Source: Ramlibacter sp.
GTDB lineage: Bacteria > Pseudomonadota > Gammaproteobacteria > Burkholderiales > Burkholderiaceae_C
Direction: 5' to 3'
Assembly: GCA_016713005.1 (NCBI GenBank)
Contig: JADJPY010000013.1
Location: forward strand, 1-21,428
Length of the DNA: 21,428 bases
The notes beneath the pieces were generated by a model, which ran no database searches, was not told the DNA's origin, and saw only the letters and a program-made list of their open reading frames with translations. Shown here piece by piece: positions 1-6,321 of this stretch (within the stretch, counting starts at the first letter, position 1; each line of letters opens with the position of its first letter). The translations under genes and the position numbers were made by a program.

Positions 1-682
1 TGAACTGGGGTTCGCGCAGCACTGCACCGGGGTTGGGCGGCGCACCGGTGGAGCAGGATGCAGCCGTTCAACGCTCGGCACCTTTGCGTCGGACGGCAGT
101 TGCAAGCCAAGCTCGATGGACTGCTCGCGGCGATCAGCAGCTGGAACTGACGGTGGCGGCGGCAAGTCATCCGTCACGGCGCAAGAGCACGTTGTCGCCA
201 GCTTGCTGGAGCGATTCAGTACGACGGCGCACGGTCCTGATTCGGCCGTGAAAACCCGGACGTCAGGGGCCAGTCAACTCAGCCAAGAGGGAATCAAAAA
301 ATCAACCGGGACGGGAACTTAAGCCTGTTTCTGCGGGTTATATATGAGTCCTGCCGCCCTCCAACGCATCCCGTGCAGGGCGCGGTTGCCAGAACGCATT
401 GACGATTGGGTAGTCCTCAGGCTGCGGCCATTTCCGGGGTTTTCTCAAAAGCGGCGGAAAGTCGACCAAGAATCAATGACTTAGCTCGAGTCTGTAGATG
501 CTGCATTTCTCTTTTTCTCAGAATGCGGCGGAAATTCCCTGGGACGCCGCGAACTCAGTTCGATATGGTTCTCAGTGGATCAGCTGCGGCCTGTGCTGGT
601 CAGACTGACTCCGTTGCCGTGGACCAGCTACCGGTCGGATGACGGTAACCTACCATCCGGATCCAAACGGAAGAATCACACG
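1..682. other. Left region without a convincing gene
   Basis: I see no reading frame here with coding character. Several short frames of 60-80 codons overlap one another on the plus strand but have no ribosome binding site and no recognisable family. The stretch around 400-560 is more AT-rich than the rest of the window and carries two direct repeats that look like an insertion-sequence end (separate entry). A 6-bp inverted repeat (355-360 with 377-382, 16-base loop) is too weak to call. The region probably belongs to an accessory segment whose gene content lies to the left of the window. Confidence 0.5.
441..535 (+). repeat. Two imperfect direct repeats, possible IS end
   Basis: Copy 1 (441-461) reads tttctcaaaagcggcggaaa and copy 2 (514-535) reads tttctcagaatgcggcggaa. 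They differ by two substitutions and one indel, and their starts are 73 bases apart. Repeated blocks with a gcggcgga core at this spacing resemble the multiple sub-terminal repeats at the ends of IS21-family elements; that family assignment is from memory and not proven here. No transposase frame is present, so this would be a remnant or the edge of an element lying outside the window. Confidence 0.35.
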
Positions 683-995
683 ATGCCGAAGGTCAAGCCC
701 GTCACCGCCATGAAGCAGCGTCTCGAGGAATCGCTCCGTGATCTTGCTGAGCAGGAAGAGGTGATCGAACTGGTTCGGCAGACGATCGAAATGTACGAAT
801 TGAAGCCAATGGATGTGTTCTCGGAGGATGAACTGGGGGCGGCTGCGCCGGACCCGGTGGATGAAGTCAATACCGTACTGCGACCGAGCCGGCAACACCC
901 GGGCCGGCAAGGGGCGGGAGGCCGACTGGCTCGTCGAGGCGATCGAGGCTGGCGCCGCACTCGAAGACTTTAGGAATCCCGCATACGCCGGCTGA
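683..995 (+). pseudogene. H-NS-like DNA-binding protein, frameshifted
   Basis: The start ATG at 683 follows a cggaag motif nine bases upstream. The first ~62 residues form a charged, coiled-coil-like N-terminus containing LEESLRDLAEQEEVIELV. After about position 866 the similarity continues one frame over and ends at the TGA at 993-995. That second part contains AGNTRAGKGREADWL and then AGAALEDF, matching the C-terminal DNA-binding motif of the H-NS family (usual form TW-G-G-R-P-WL, then G-SLEDF). The joined product would be about 104 residues, a normal length for short H-NS homologues. The break lies in 866-878, where tac-cg-tac suggests a small duplication. It may be a real mutation or a sequence error. 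H-NS proteins silence AT-rich, horizontally acquired DNA, which fits the neighbouring IS-like repeats. The family call is moderately secure. Confidence 0.6.
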
Positions 996-1015
996 GCTTG
1001 ACGTCAGGCTCGGTC
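990..1015 (+). terminator. Hairpin after the H-NS-like gene
   Basis: A near-perfect palindrome (994-1011, centre tgacgtca) starts inside the stop codon of the H-NS-like gene and extends to about 12 pairs if G-U pairs are allowed. Only a short gtttt follows about ten bases later, so it is a weak terminator candidate. The palindrome could equally be a protein-binding site. Confidence 0.3.
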
Positions 1016-1455
1016 GAGGGAGTTTTGTCGACGATTCCCTAAAAACCGAGATGACCCCTGAAAACGCTGGAGAAGGATTTGCGCAGCCTGAGGGTGCAAT
1101 GTGTGGACAGGCATTCCGTCAGCGATTGCGGGATCATCAATGGTATTGAGAAGGCCGCACGGCAGCACGACCATGCCCAGAAAGGACACACACGAGCCGC
1201 ATGTAGCCGGGGTGCACCGCGAAGTAGGCACCGCTCTACAAAGGAAAATGAGCGGAAGTTGCAAAAAAATGCGTGCCTGAGGCCTCGCGTCTGTGGCACG
1301 TCGAAGCGCGGCACGTAGCACAAAAAACAAGACCAACCCGAAAGGGGCGACGAACCTCAAGTGCAGGCCTCGAACATCGCGCTCAGATGGCTGGTCAAAG
1401 GGAACCACATGGGACAATCAGGCCGCTGCTGAAACGGTTGAGTCAGGAGTTCATC
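996..1455. other. Intergenic stretch, no gene seen
   Basis: About 460 bases separate the H-NS-like gene from the thioredoxin gene. Minus-strand frames of 94 and 137 codons exist (within 1004-1417), but neither has a ribosome binding site, a family signature or a coherent composition. Apart from the palindrome at its left edge I see no structure here. The promoter for the thioredoxin gene should lie in its right part, but I cannot point to a convincing -35/-10 pair. Confidence 0.5.
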
Positions 1456-1953
1456 ATGCAAAGAAGGCTCGCAATCTTCGCCGTCGTCCTCGCACTTTCG
1501 GGGGCGATCACGGTGTTCCTGTTCCAGGGAAGGACTGCGGCGCCGCCGACGAAGTTTGTTCTCCTCGACGGCAGCAGTCTGTCCACGGAGGATCTGCGAG
1601 GCAATGTCGCCCTCGTGAACTTCTGGGCCACCAGTTGCACAACCTGTGTGGCCGAGATGCCGCAGCTCATCCAGACATACGAGAAGTACAAGCATCGCGG
1701 CTATCGCACGGTGGCGGTGGCAATGAGCTATGACCCTCCGGCCTACGTCGTGAACTTTGCAAGCACTCGCCGCCTTCCCTTCGATGTCGCCATCGACAAC
1801 ACCGGCGCCGTCGCAAGGTCCTGGGGAGACGTGCAGTTGACGCCGACGACATTTCTGTTGAACAGGCGCGGCGAAATCGTCAAGCGATATGTCGGCCAGC
1901 CCGATTTCGCTGAGTTGCAGCGCCTGATCGACCAACTGCTCGAGCAGGTTTGA
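1456..1953 (+). CDS. TlpA/ResA-family thiol:disulfide oxidoreductase
   Basis: This 165-residue protein is a membrane-anchored periplasmic thioredoxin. Residues 5-24 form a hydrophobic N-terminal anchor behind MQRR. The thioredoxin fold follows, with NFWATSCTTC at 55-64 (active-site Cys61 and Cys64, CxxC) and the cis-proline loop LTPTTF at 128-133 (Pro130). TlpA/ResA proteins reduce disulfides in apo-cytochrome c or other exported proteins; which partner applies here cannot be told. The ATG at 1456 is chosen because a caggag box lies six bases upstream and the signal anchor begins there; the frame is open further upstream but that part has no coding character. There is no co-directional partner nearby. 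The family is secure, the substrate unknown. Confidence 0.9.
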   Translation: MQRRLAIFAVVLALSGAITVFLFQGRTAAPPTKFVLLDGSSLSTEDLRGNVALVNFWATSCTTCVAEMPQLIQTYEKYKHRGYRTVAVAMSYDPPAYVVNFASTRRLPFDVAIDNTGAVARSWGDVQLTPTTFLLNRRGEIVKRYVGQPDFAELQRLIDQLLEQV

Positions 1954-2083
1954 AGACACCGGCCACCGCGGGACAGACCGGTCAGTGGGCCTTTGCACAG
2001 CCTTTCTGATGTTGGAGCGCGGGCAGGGTTTTCCCGGGCCTCAAACCGCTACGATCTGCACCGAAACCCCGAGATCCCCCCCA

Positions 2084-2456
2084 TGAAGCTCACCTGCGGC
2101 GTTGGGTACACCAGCTGGTGGGCGCAGATCGCCGAGAACGCCACCACGCTGCGCTGCGGCCCCACCCCGCCCGGCCAGGCGTAGGCCTCGCGGTCTTTGG
2201 TGGCCAGTGCCTGCGGCGGCGCGGCACGCCCGAGGTTGAGCAAAAACACCGGGGTCGCCTCAAACGGGTAATGAAAGACGTAGTTGGTCTGCGCCTGCAG
2301 GCTGGACGCCTTGAGCGCGTCGCCAAATTCGTTGGTCAGCAACACGCGGGCGTAAGCGCGGGGCCTGGCGTCCGCCGCCAGCACCGGCAGCGCTGCCGAA
2401 GCGGTGAGGCAGGCCGCGCCAGCCGAACAGGATTCGATAAAACTGCGACGGTCCAC
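2084..2456 (-). pseudogene. Rieske-type Tat-exported protein, 3' part missing
   Basis: Translation starts at a GTG (2454-2456) with gggag six bases upstream. The N-terminus, MDRRSFIESCSAG followed by a hydrophobic stretch to about residue 27, is a twin-arginine-type signal peptide. Near the end, VVAFSAICAHQLVYP contains a Cys-x-His that fits the first cluster-binding motif of a Rieske [2Fe-2S] domain. The second motif (Cys-x-x-His) and the rest of the domain are absent. After VSFM at 2083 the frame runs into unrelated sequence and stops at 2049. As given, the product cannot bind a Rieske cluster. Related proteins continue for roughly another 40-60 residues (family knowledge). The abrupt junction at 2083/2084 indicates a deletion, rearrangement or assembly join. 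The Rieske assignment itself is moderate because it rests on one motif and overall feel. Confidence 0.6.
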
Positions 2457-2486
2457 AGCGGGCTCCCGGGGGATGGTGTCAGCGGG

Positions 2487-2515
2487 ACGTTAAATCCAGG
2501 CCCGGATGTTGTCAA
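2487..2515 (-). promoter_or_regulatory. Probable promoter of the Rieske-type gene
   Basis: Read on the minus strand, a consensus -35 TTGACA (2510-2515) is followed by a 17-base spacer and TAACGT (2487-2492) as a weak -10. The start codon lies about 30 bases downstream. The perfect -35 and the spacing support it; the -10 is poor. Confidence 0.4.
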
Positions 2516-2545
2516 ACACTGCGGGAAGCCCTGCGCCTCGAACGT

Positions 2546-2821
2546 CTAGTACACCTCGTCATGCCCGCCCACATTGACGGGAATGATCTGCCCGTCGCGA
2601 ATGACCAGCTCCAGCGTGATGCGGTACGACAGGTTGATGGAGACCGAATGCAAACCGTCGAGCCTGCCCTGCAGCGCATGCAGGCGCAGCGACGGGTGAT
2701 GCGGGTTGGCTTCCAGCAGCGCCAGCGTCTTGGCGTACTGTGCCTTCAGATTCGGGTGGCGACGCAAAAACCGCAGCGCGATCCGCACATAGCTGTCGGT
2801 AAAGACCAGTTGCCAGGCCAT
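2546..2821 (-). CDS. RelE/ParE superfamily toxin, YafQ-like
   Basis: This is a 91-residue basic protein from the ATG at 2819-2821 to the TAG at 2546-2548. RelE/YafQ toxins are ribosome-dependent mRNA endonucleases. The C-terminus NVGGHDEVY matches the conserved G-x-H-x-x-(L/V)-(F/Y) tail of YafQ-type toxins, whose histidine is catalytic. The middle part (HHPSLRLHALQGRLDGLHSVSI, shown here only as residues 41-62) fits the HPL-L-G-YRS-H region of the family. The gene is complete and intact, 22 bases behind the antitoxin gene, so the two are co-transcribed. The open frame extends upstream, but that part overlaps the antitoxin and has no start signal. The toxin superfamily is secure; the exact subfamily is inference. 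Confidence 0.85.
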   Translation of the reverse strand: MAWQLVFTDSYVRIALRFLRRHPNLKAQYAKTLALLEANPHHPSLRLHALQGRLDGLHSVSINLSYRITLELVIRDGQIIPVNVGGHDEVY

Positions 2822-2843
2822 GAGGCGCTTGGGGCGGGCAGCG

Positions 2844-3161
2844 TCAGGCGGGCTTGAGGCGCGGCGCGGGCTTGCCTGGCACAGGGCTGGCGTCGGCAGG
2901 CGCATCCAGCAAGGCTTGCAGCCGGTCCATGTGCGCAGTAGCGGACTCCGACACGAAACGCCCCGCAGCCATGTCGGCCTGGCTCAGGGCCAGTGCAGCA
3001 TCCAGCTCGCACTCACGCAGGTAGTGGTAATGCGCCAGGCCCATGACCACAAACCGGTCTTTGCCGCGCACGGAAATGGTGGCCTCGGGCCGATGCGCCA
3101 GCGACGCCTCGATGGCGGCGACGCCTTTGGTCTTGAGATCGTTGGCGGTAAGGGATGGCAT
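2844..3161 (-). CDS. Phd/YefM-type antitoxin
   Basis: This 105-residue protein precedes and pairs with the RelE/YafQ-like toxin. Its N-terminal half (TANDLKTKGVAAIEASL, residues 5-21, then GKDRFVVMGLAHYHYLRE, about 33-50) has the Phd/YefM pattern: a short strand, a helix, and an R-V-V-M/L strand ending in a Y-x-x-L-R/E helix. The charged C-terminal part (about 50-105) would be the toxin-neutralising tail. The N-terminal domain normally binds the operon's own operator. The start at 3159-3161 is chosen because it fits the family N-terminus and lies at the predicted transcription start. An upstream in-frame ATG at 3188 lies upstream of the -10, inside the spacer, and would not be transcribed from this promoter. 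No Shine-Dalgarno box is possible if transcription begins where the promoter suggests. Confidence 0.85.
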   Translation of the reverse strand: MPSLTANDLKTKGVAAIEASLAHRPEATISVRGKDRFVVMGLAHYHYLRECELDAALALSQADMAAGRFVSESATAHMDRLQALLDAPADASPVPGKPAPRLKPA

Positions 3162-3167
3162 GGCCTG

Positions 3168-3201
3168 ATTATCGGTACGATTAATCACACTGTCAATCGT
3201 A
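3168..3201 (-). promoter_or_regulatory. Promoter and operator of the toxin-antitoxin operon
   Basis: On the minus strand TTGACA (3191-3196) is followed by exactly 17 bases and GATAAT (3168-3173). A perfect 7-bp inverted repeat (TACGATT at 3195-3201 and AATCGTA at 3176-3182, 12 bases apart) overlaps the -35 and ends two bases before the -10. This is the expected place for autorepression by the antitoxin. The start codon begins seven bases after the -10, so the antitoxin mRNA would be leaderless or nearly so. Confidence 0.75.
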
Positions 3202-3230
3202 TGATTGATGTATCGCCAATTCCGGTAACG

Positions 3231-3283
3231 GTATCAAACTGATAGTGGGTCAGCAAGCACCCGCAGGGGCTGGAGACCAATTA
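3231..3283 (+). repeat. Dispersed ~54-bp repeat, copy A
   Basis: This is the most diverged of the clearly intergenic copies. It shares gatagtgggtcagc (3241-3254) and ggggctggag (3267-3276) with the other copies, but the final block is accaattac instead of gccgattt. It lies between the toxin-antitoxin promoter and the 3' end of the next minus-strand gene. Confidence 0.7.
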
Positions 3284-3318
3284 CTTGCGAAAATCTGCCG
3301 CCACCCGCATCGGCCTGC

Positions 3319-3612
3319 CTAACGCGCCCAGAACGACCCCACCAACCCCGCCACGAAGCTGACCAGCAGCGTCAGCGAGCACAGCACGCCCACGGATTTC
3401 CAGTGCCGCGGAATGACGAAGCTGAGGCCTGCGCAAACGAAGGTGATGCCGAAGCACAGCACCTGCCAGTGGTAGGGATCGCAAAACACAGCACGACAGC
3501 GCCCGCTTGGCCGCCAGGGCACAACACCGGCATACAGCAGGATGATGAACAGGCCCATGCCCCCGACCAACAGGAAGATCAGCAGGGGGCCCCGGCGGGT
3601 TGGTTCGGCCAT
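3319..3612 (-). CDS. Small integral membrane protein, unknown function
   Basis: This 97-residue protein has three predicted membrane segments at about 9-30, 49-66 and 72-92, separated by a short loop containing four cysteines or histidines (CRAVFCDPYH, 39-48). The loop has two cysteines spaced five apart plus a histidine, which could bind a metal, but this is speculation. I do not recognise a named family. The ATG at 3610-3612 is chosen because the first membrane segment follows directly; the upstream frame (another ~90 codons) has no coding character. Nothing co-directional lies close by, and repeat copy A follows its 3' end. Existence of the gene is likely because of the clean three-helix pattern; function is unknown. 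Confidence 0.65.
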   Translation of the reverse strand: MAEPTRRGPLLIFLLVGGMGLFIILLYAGVVPWRPSGRCRAVFCDPYHWQVLCFGITFVCAGLSFVIPRHWKSVGVLCSLTLLVSFVAGLVGSFWAR

Positions 3613-3740
3613 GCACCACTGTACGCTGACGCACAGACCCTGCGCCGGGGCAGGCTGAAGATCGTCTCCAGGCCCATGGCGCGTGAGAACCGCCAGGCCC
3701 GATCCTCCACCGCCGTGCCCCGTGCACCAAGGAATGCCCC

Positions 3741-4091
3741 ATGAAATCCGTCGCAATGAAAACGCTTTGCCGCGTCCTGATCGTCTCCCTGATGTCCCTG
3801 ACCTTCCAGACGGCCAGTGCCGGCATGATCCGCACCGAGCAGGCGGCCGCCGCCATCTCGCCCGACCGTGCCCTGGTGCTGTCCACACTGACGCGCAGCG
3901 ACGTGTCTGAGCAGATGCAGGCGCAAGGCCTGGACCCGGCCATCGCCGCCGAGCGCGTGGCCGCCATGACGGACGCCGAAGTCCGCACCCTGGCCGACAA
4001 CATCAACACCGCACCCGCAGGTGGCCTGAGCACCCTGGCCGCCGTGGTGATCATCGGCCTGCTGGTGTGGGTCATCTGGTATCGCCGTTGA
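3741..4091 (+). CDS. PA2779-family exported protein
   Basis: The protein has 116 residues. Residues 1-27 form a signal peptide ending TASA. The middle is an Ala-rich helical region (about 33-90), and the C-terminus is one membrane helix (about 97-113) ending WYRR. This signal plus C-terminal anchor layout, and the pairing with a C39-like peptidase gene, are those of the PA2779 family, named after the Pseudomonas protein; its molecular function is not established. The ATG at 3741 follows an aagga box seven bases upstream. A second in-frame ATG at 3756 would also leave a full signal peptide. Its 3' end overlaps the next gene. The C-terminal segment of the pre-protein could be a sorting or anchoring signal rather than a permanent helix. 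Confidence 0.85.
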   Translation: MKSVAMKTLCRVLIVSLMSLTFQTASAGMIRTEQAAAAISPDRALVLSTLTRSDVSEQMQAQGLDPAIAAERVAAMTDAEVRTLADNINTAPAGGLSTLAAVVIIGLLVWVIWYRR

Positions 4092-5083
4092 ACCTGGGCC
4101 TATTGGCGCTGCAGGGCCTGCGGGCACTGCGGCGACCGCTGGGCCTGTTGGCCCTGCTGGGCCTGATTGGCGCCCTGGCCGGCTGCGCGCAGATGGTCCC
4201 CCAGACCATCGGGTTGCGCAGCGGCTGGCCTGCCGAAGTGCCGCGCCAGCTTGAGCTGGACGCGGTGCCTTTTTTTGCGCAAAGCGATTACCAGTGCGGC
4301 CCTGCCGCGCTGGCCACGGTGCTGCACGCGTCAGGCGCGCAGGCCGACCCGGACGCCCTGGTCCGCCAGGTCTACCTGCCCTCGCGCCAGGGCAGCCTGC
4401 AGGTGGAGATGCTGGCCGCGCCGCGCCTGCACGGCCGCGTGGCCTGGCAGCTGCCGCCGCACTACGACGCCCTGCTGCGCGAGCTGGCCGCTGGCCGCCC
4501 CGTGCTGGTGCTGCAGGACGTGGGCCTGCCGCCCTTTGCCAACTGGCACTACGCCGTGGTGGTGGGCTTCAACTACGAGGCCGGCGAGCTCTACCTGCGC
4601 TCGGGCACCACCCGGCGCGAGGTGGTGCCTTTCACCATCTTCGAGCTGACCTGGCGGCGCAGCGGCTACTGGGCCATGGTGGTCAACAAGCCCGGCACCC
4701 TGCCCGCCACCGCCACCGAAGCCAGCTACCTGCCCGCGCTGCTGGCGTTTGAGCGCAGCGCCCAACCCGAAGAATCCCGCCGCGCCTGGGCCGCCTTTGC
4801 GCAGCGCTGGCCCGGCAACCGACTGGCCAGCCTGGCACTGGCCAACCGCCATTACGAGGCGCACGACCTGCTGCAGGCCGAGGCCGTGCTGCAGGTCGCA
4901 CTGCAGAAGCACCCCGAATCGCCCGAGCTGATCAACAACCTGGCGCAGGTGGTGTCCGACCAGGGCCGCCACGCCGAGGCGCTGGCCCTGATCGACCGTG
5001 CCGCCGTGGGCGAGGGCCCGTTTGCCGCCGACATCGCCACCACCCGCGCCGGCATCGTGCAGCGGCGGGACGCGCCCCGCTAG
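4067..5083 (+). CDS. PA2778-family C39-like cysteine peptidase lipoprotein
   Basis: The protein has 338 residues from the GTG at 4067. A hydrophobic signal ends in the lipobox LAGC (Cys40), so it is probably a lipoprotein. The papain-like C39 domain covers about 62-205, with the nucleophile in SDYQCGPAA (Cys77), an upstream Gln (Gln72) that can form the oxyanion hole, and WHYAVVVGF (His161) as the general base. Residues about 225-325 form TPR-like helices (repeated A-A-A and LAL-N-HYEA motifs). It overlaps the PA2779 gene, so the two are translationally coupled. The start is uncertain: a TTG at 4088 would overlap the upstream stop by four bases (ttga) and give a more typical signal length. 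Known family members occur in this same two-gene order; the substrate is unknown, and the partner PA2779 is a possible one (inference). Confidence 0.88.
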   Translation: MGHLVSPLNLGLLALQGLRALRRPLGLLALLGLIGALAGCAQMVPQTIGLRSGWPAEVPRQLELDAVPFFAQSDYQCGPAALATVLHASGAQADPDALVRQVYLPSRQGSLQVEMLAAPRLHGRVAWQLPPHYDALLRELAAGRPVLVLQDVGLPPFANWHYAVVVGFNYEAGELYLRSGTTRREVVPFTIFELTWRRSGYWAMVVNKPGTLPATATEASYLPALLAFERSAQPEESRRAWAAFAQRWPGNRLASLALANRHYEAHDLLQAEAVLQVALQKHPESPELINNLAQVVSDQGRHAEALALIDRAAVGEGPFAADIATTRAGIVQRRDAPR

Positions 5084-5097
5084 CGCCTTCGGGCGCT
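5082..5097 (+). terminator. Stem-loop between convergent genes
   Basis: A perfect 6-bp stem with a ttcg tetraloop (agcgcc-ttcg-ggcgct) begins in the stop codon of the PA2778-family gene. There is no T run on either strand, so it would be a stabilising 3' hairpin or a weak bidirectional terminator. Its right arm overlaps the first bases of repeat copy B. Confidence 0.5.
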
Positions 5098-5148
5098 ATG
5101 AAATTGATAGTGGGTATGCCAGTACTGGCGGGGGCTGGAGGCCGATTT
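5095..5148 (+). repeat. Dispersed ~54-bp repeat, copy B
   Basis: The copy opens with gctat, contains ttgatagtgggt (5104-5115) and ends ggggctggaggccgattt (5131-5148). It lies in the short gap between two convergent genes, six bases before the 3' end of the crotonase gene. Confidence 0.85.
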
Positions 5149-5154
5149 GCCACT

Positions 5155-5877
5155 TCATTTTGCCGGGTCATCCTTGCCTGGGAACTGCTTCCGCCACCCC
5201 GCCACATCCCGGTCGATCGCCTCGCGCAACGCGGCCAGGGTGCGCTCGCGCAGGCGCTGCTTGGTGGCGGTGTGCGACTCCATGTGCAGCTTGCGCAGGT
5301 GTGTGGTCCGCGTGGCCAGCAGCGTGGGCAAGGCCTCGGCAGTAACCAGCTCGTCCAGGAAGCCGGCGGCCACGGCCTGCTGCTGTGTGTAAGGGGCGGC
5401 CGTCAACGTGGCCAGGTTGAAGTGCGCGGGCGCCAGCCGCTGTCGGCACACCTCGATGGCAAAGTACGGCAGCGTCATGCCGATCTGCACCTCGTTGGCC
5501 TGGACGCGGGCCTCGGGGCTGCAGCCGATGCGGTGGTCCGCGCTGAGCAGGATGAATACACCCATCGCCACCGCATGCCCGGTGGCCACCGCCAGCACCG
5601 GGTAGGGGAACGACAGCAGGCGGTGCGTCAGCTCCGCGCCGGCCTGCAGCATGGTCAGCACCTCGGCGGGCTCGCGCTTGAAGACGCCCAGATCAAACCC
5701 GCCAGAGAACATCCCGTCGCGCCCGCGCAGCACCACCACGGCCTTGTCGGCCTCGGCGCGGTCCAGCGCTGTGCCGATGGCGCGCAGCATGTCCACGCTC
5801 ATCACGTTGGCCTTGCCGTCGTCCAGCGCAATGGTGGCCACGCCGTCGGCCAGGGTGTAGCTCAGGACAATGCTCAA
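5155..5877 (-). CDS. Enoyl-CoA hydratase/isomerase (crotonase) family protein
   Basis: This 240-residue protein has the crotonase fold. SGGFDLGVF (58-66) and GHAVAMGVFILLSADHRIG (100-118) form the two halves of the oxyanion hole that stabilises the CoA-thioester enolate. Glu129 in NEVQIGM is the likely catalytic acid/base position; the second canonical glutamate is not obvious. Family members hydrate or isomerise acyl-CoA double bonds in beta-oxidation; the substrate here is unknown. The start is a TTG at 5875-5877, chosen because a strong ggagg box lies five bases upstream and the family N-terminus begins there. The rare start may lower expression. It lies downstream of DUF2164 on the same strand with a 92-base gap. 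Confidence 0.9.
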   Translation of the reverse strand: MSIVLSYTLADGVATIALDDGKANVMSVDMLRAIGTALDRAEADKAVVVLRGRDGMFSGGFDLGVFKREPAEVLTMLQAGAELTHRLLSFPYPVLAVATGHAVAMGVFILLSADHRIGCSPEARVQANEVQIGMTLPYFAIEVCRQRLAPAHFNLATLTAAPYTQQQAVAAGFLDELVTAEALPTLLATRTTHLRKLHMESHTATKQRLRERTLAALREAIDRDVAGWRKQFPGKDDPAK

Positions 5878-5969
5878 GGTCGCCTCCGCATATCGTGATG
5901 GATGGCAACGTTGTACGCGCCGCGGCGCGGCGGCTCAATCGCTTGGGAGACAGTTTTCGGGACGCGCGG

Positions 5970-6239
5970 CTACCCCCGCCGCGCCTTGTCGAACTTGCGC
6001 CAGTACTGGAACTCGTCCTCGTGCGTCTCGATGTCCAGCTCTGCCACGCGGGCCTGCAGGCGCTCTTGCACGTCGGCCACGGCCTGGTTGTAGACCAACG
6101 GGCCCAGCTCTTCCAGAAAGTAGCCCAGCAGCGCGCTCGCGGCGATGTTGCCAATCCTCTCGTCCATGTTCTCCTGAAAGTACCGCTCGATGGAGGCGAT
6201 GGCTTCCTTGCGGGCTTCTTTGGGGATTTCGATGGCCAT
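5970..6239 (-). CDS. DUF2164 protein
   Basis: This 89-residue soluble acidic protein matches DUF2164 by its start MAIEIPKEARKEAIASIERYF, of which the core is KEARKEAI-S-RYF, and by GYFLEELGPLVYN at about 39-51. It appears mostly helical. The molecular function of the family is not known. The ATG at 6237-6239 is the natural family start. It sits between repeat copy C upstream and the crotonase gene downstream on the same strand. Confidence 0.85.
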   Translation of the reverse strand: MAIEIPKEARKEAIASIERYFQENMDERIGNIAASALLGYFLEELGPLVYNQAVADVQERLQARVAELDIETHEDEFQYWRKFDKARRG

Positions 6240-6243
6240 GATT

Positions 6244-6297
6244 GCTATTGAATTGATAGTGGGTCAGCCAGTATCCACGGGGGCTGGAGGCCGATTT
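6244..6297 (+). repeat. Dispersed ~54-bp repeat, copy C
   Basis: It reads gctat at 6244, ttgatagtgggtcagcca (6253-6270) and ggggctggaggccgattt (6280-6297). It occupies most of the gap between the start of DUF2164 and the end of the small membrane protein gene. Any promoter or ribosome binding site of DUF2164 must therefore lie in or next to the repeat. Confidence 0.9.
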
Positions 6298-6321
6298 ACT
6301 CCGAATCCATCATGGGGTCTG

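Noticed and set aside
994..1011. CRE-like tgacgtca palindrome as a specific regulator site
   Set aside because: Its position directly on the stop codon suits a 3' hairpin better, and no known bacterial regulator can be tied to it from sequence alone.
1004..1417. Minus-strand frames of 94-137 codons between the H-NS-like and thioredoxin genes
   Set aside because: No ribosome binding site, no family pattern and two competing frames; composition looks non-coding.
1357..1998. 213-codon minus-strand open frame
   Set aside because: It is the shadow of the TlpA-like gene, which has the CxxC motif, signal anchor and ribosome binding site on the plus strand.
3281..4075. 264-codon minus-strand open frame overlapping PA2779
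   Set aside because: It overlaps both the three-helix membrane gene and PA2779 in other frames, is Arg/Ala-rich, and has no start signal or motif.
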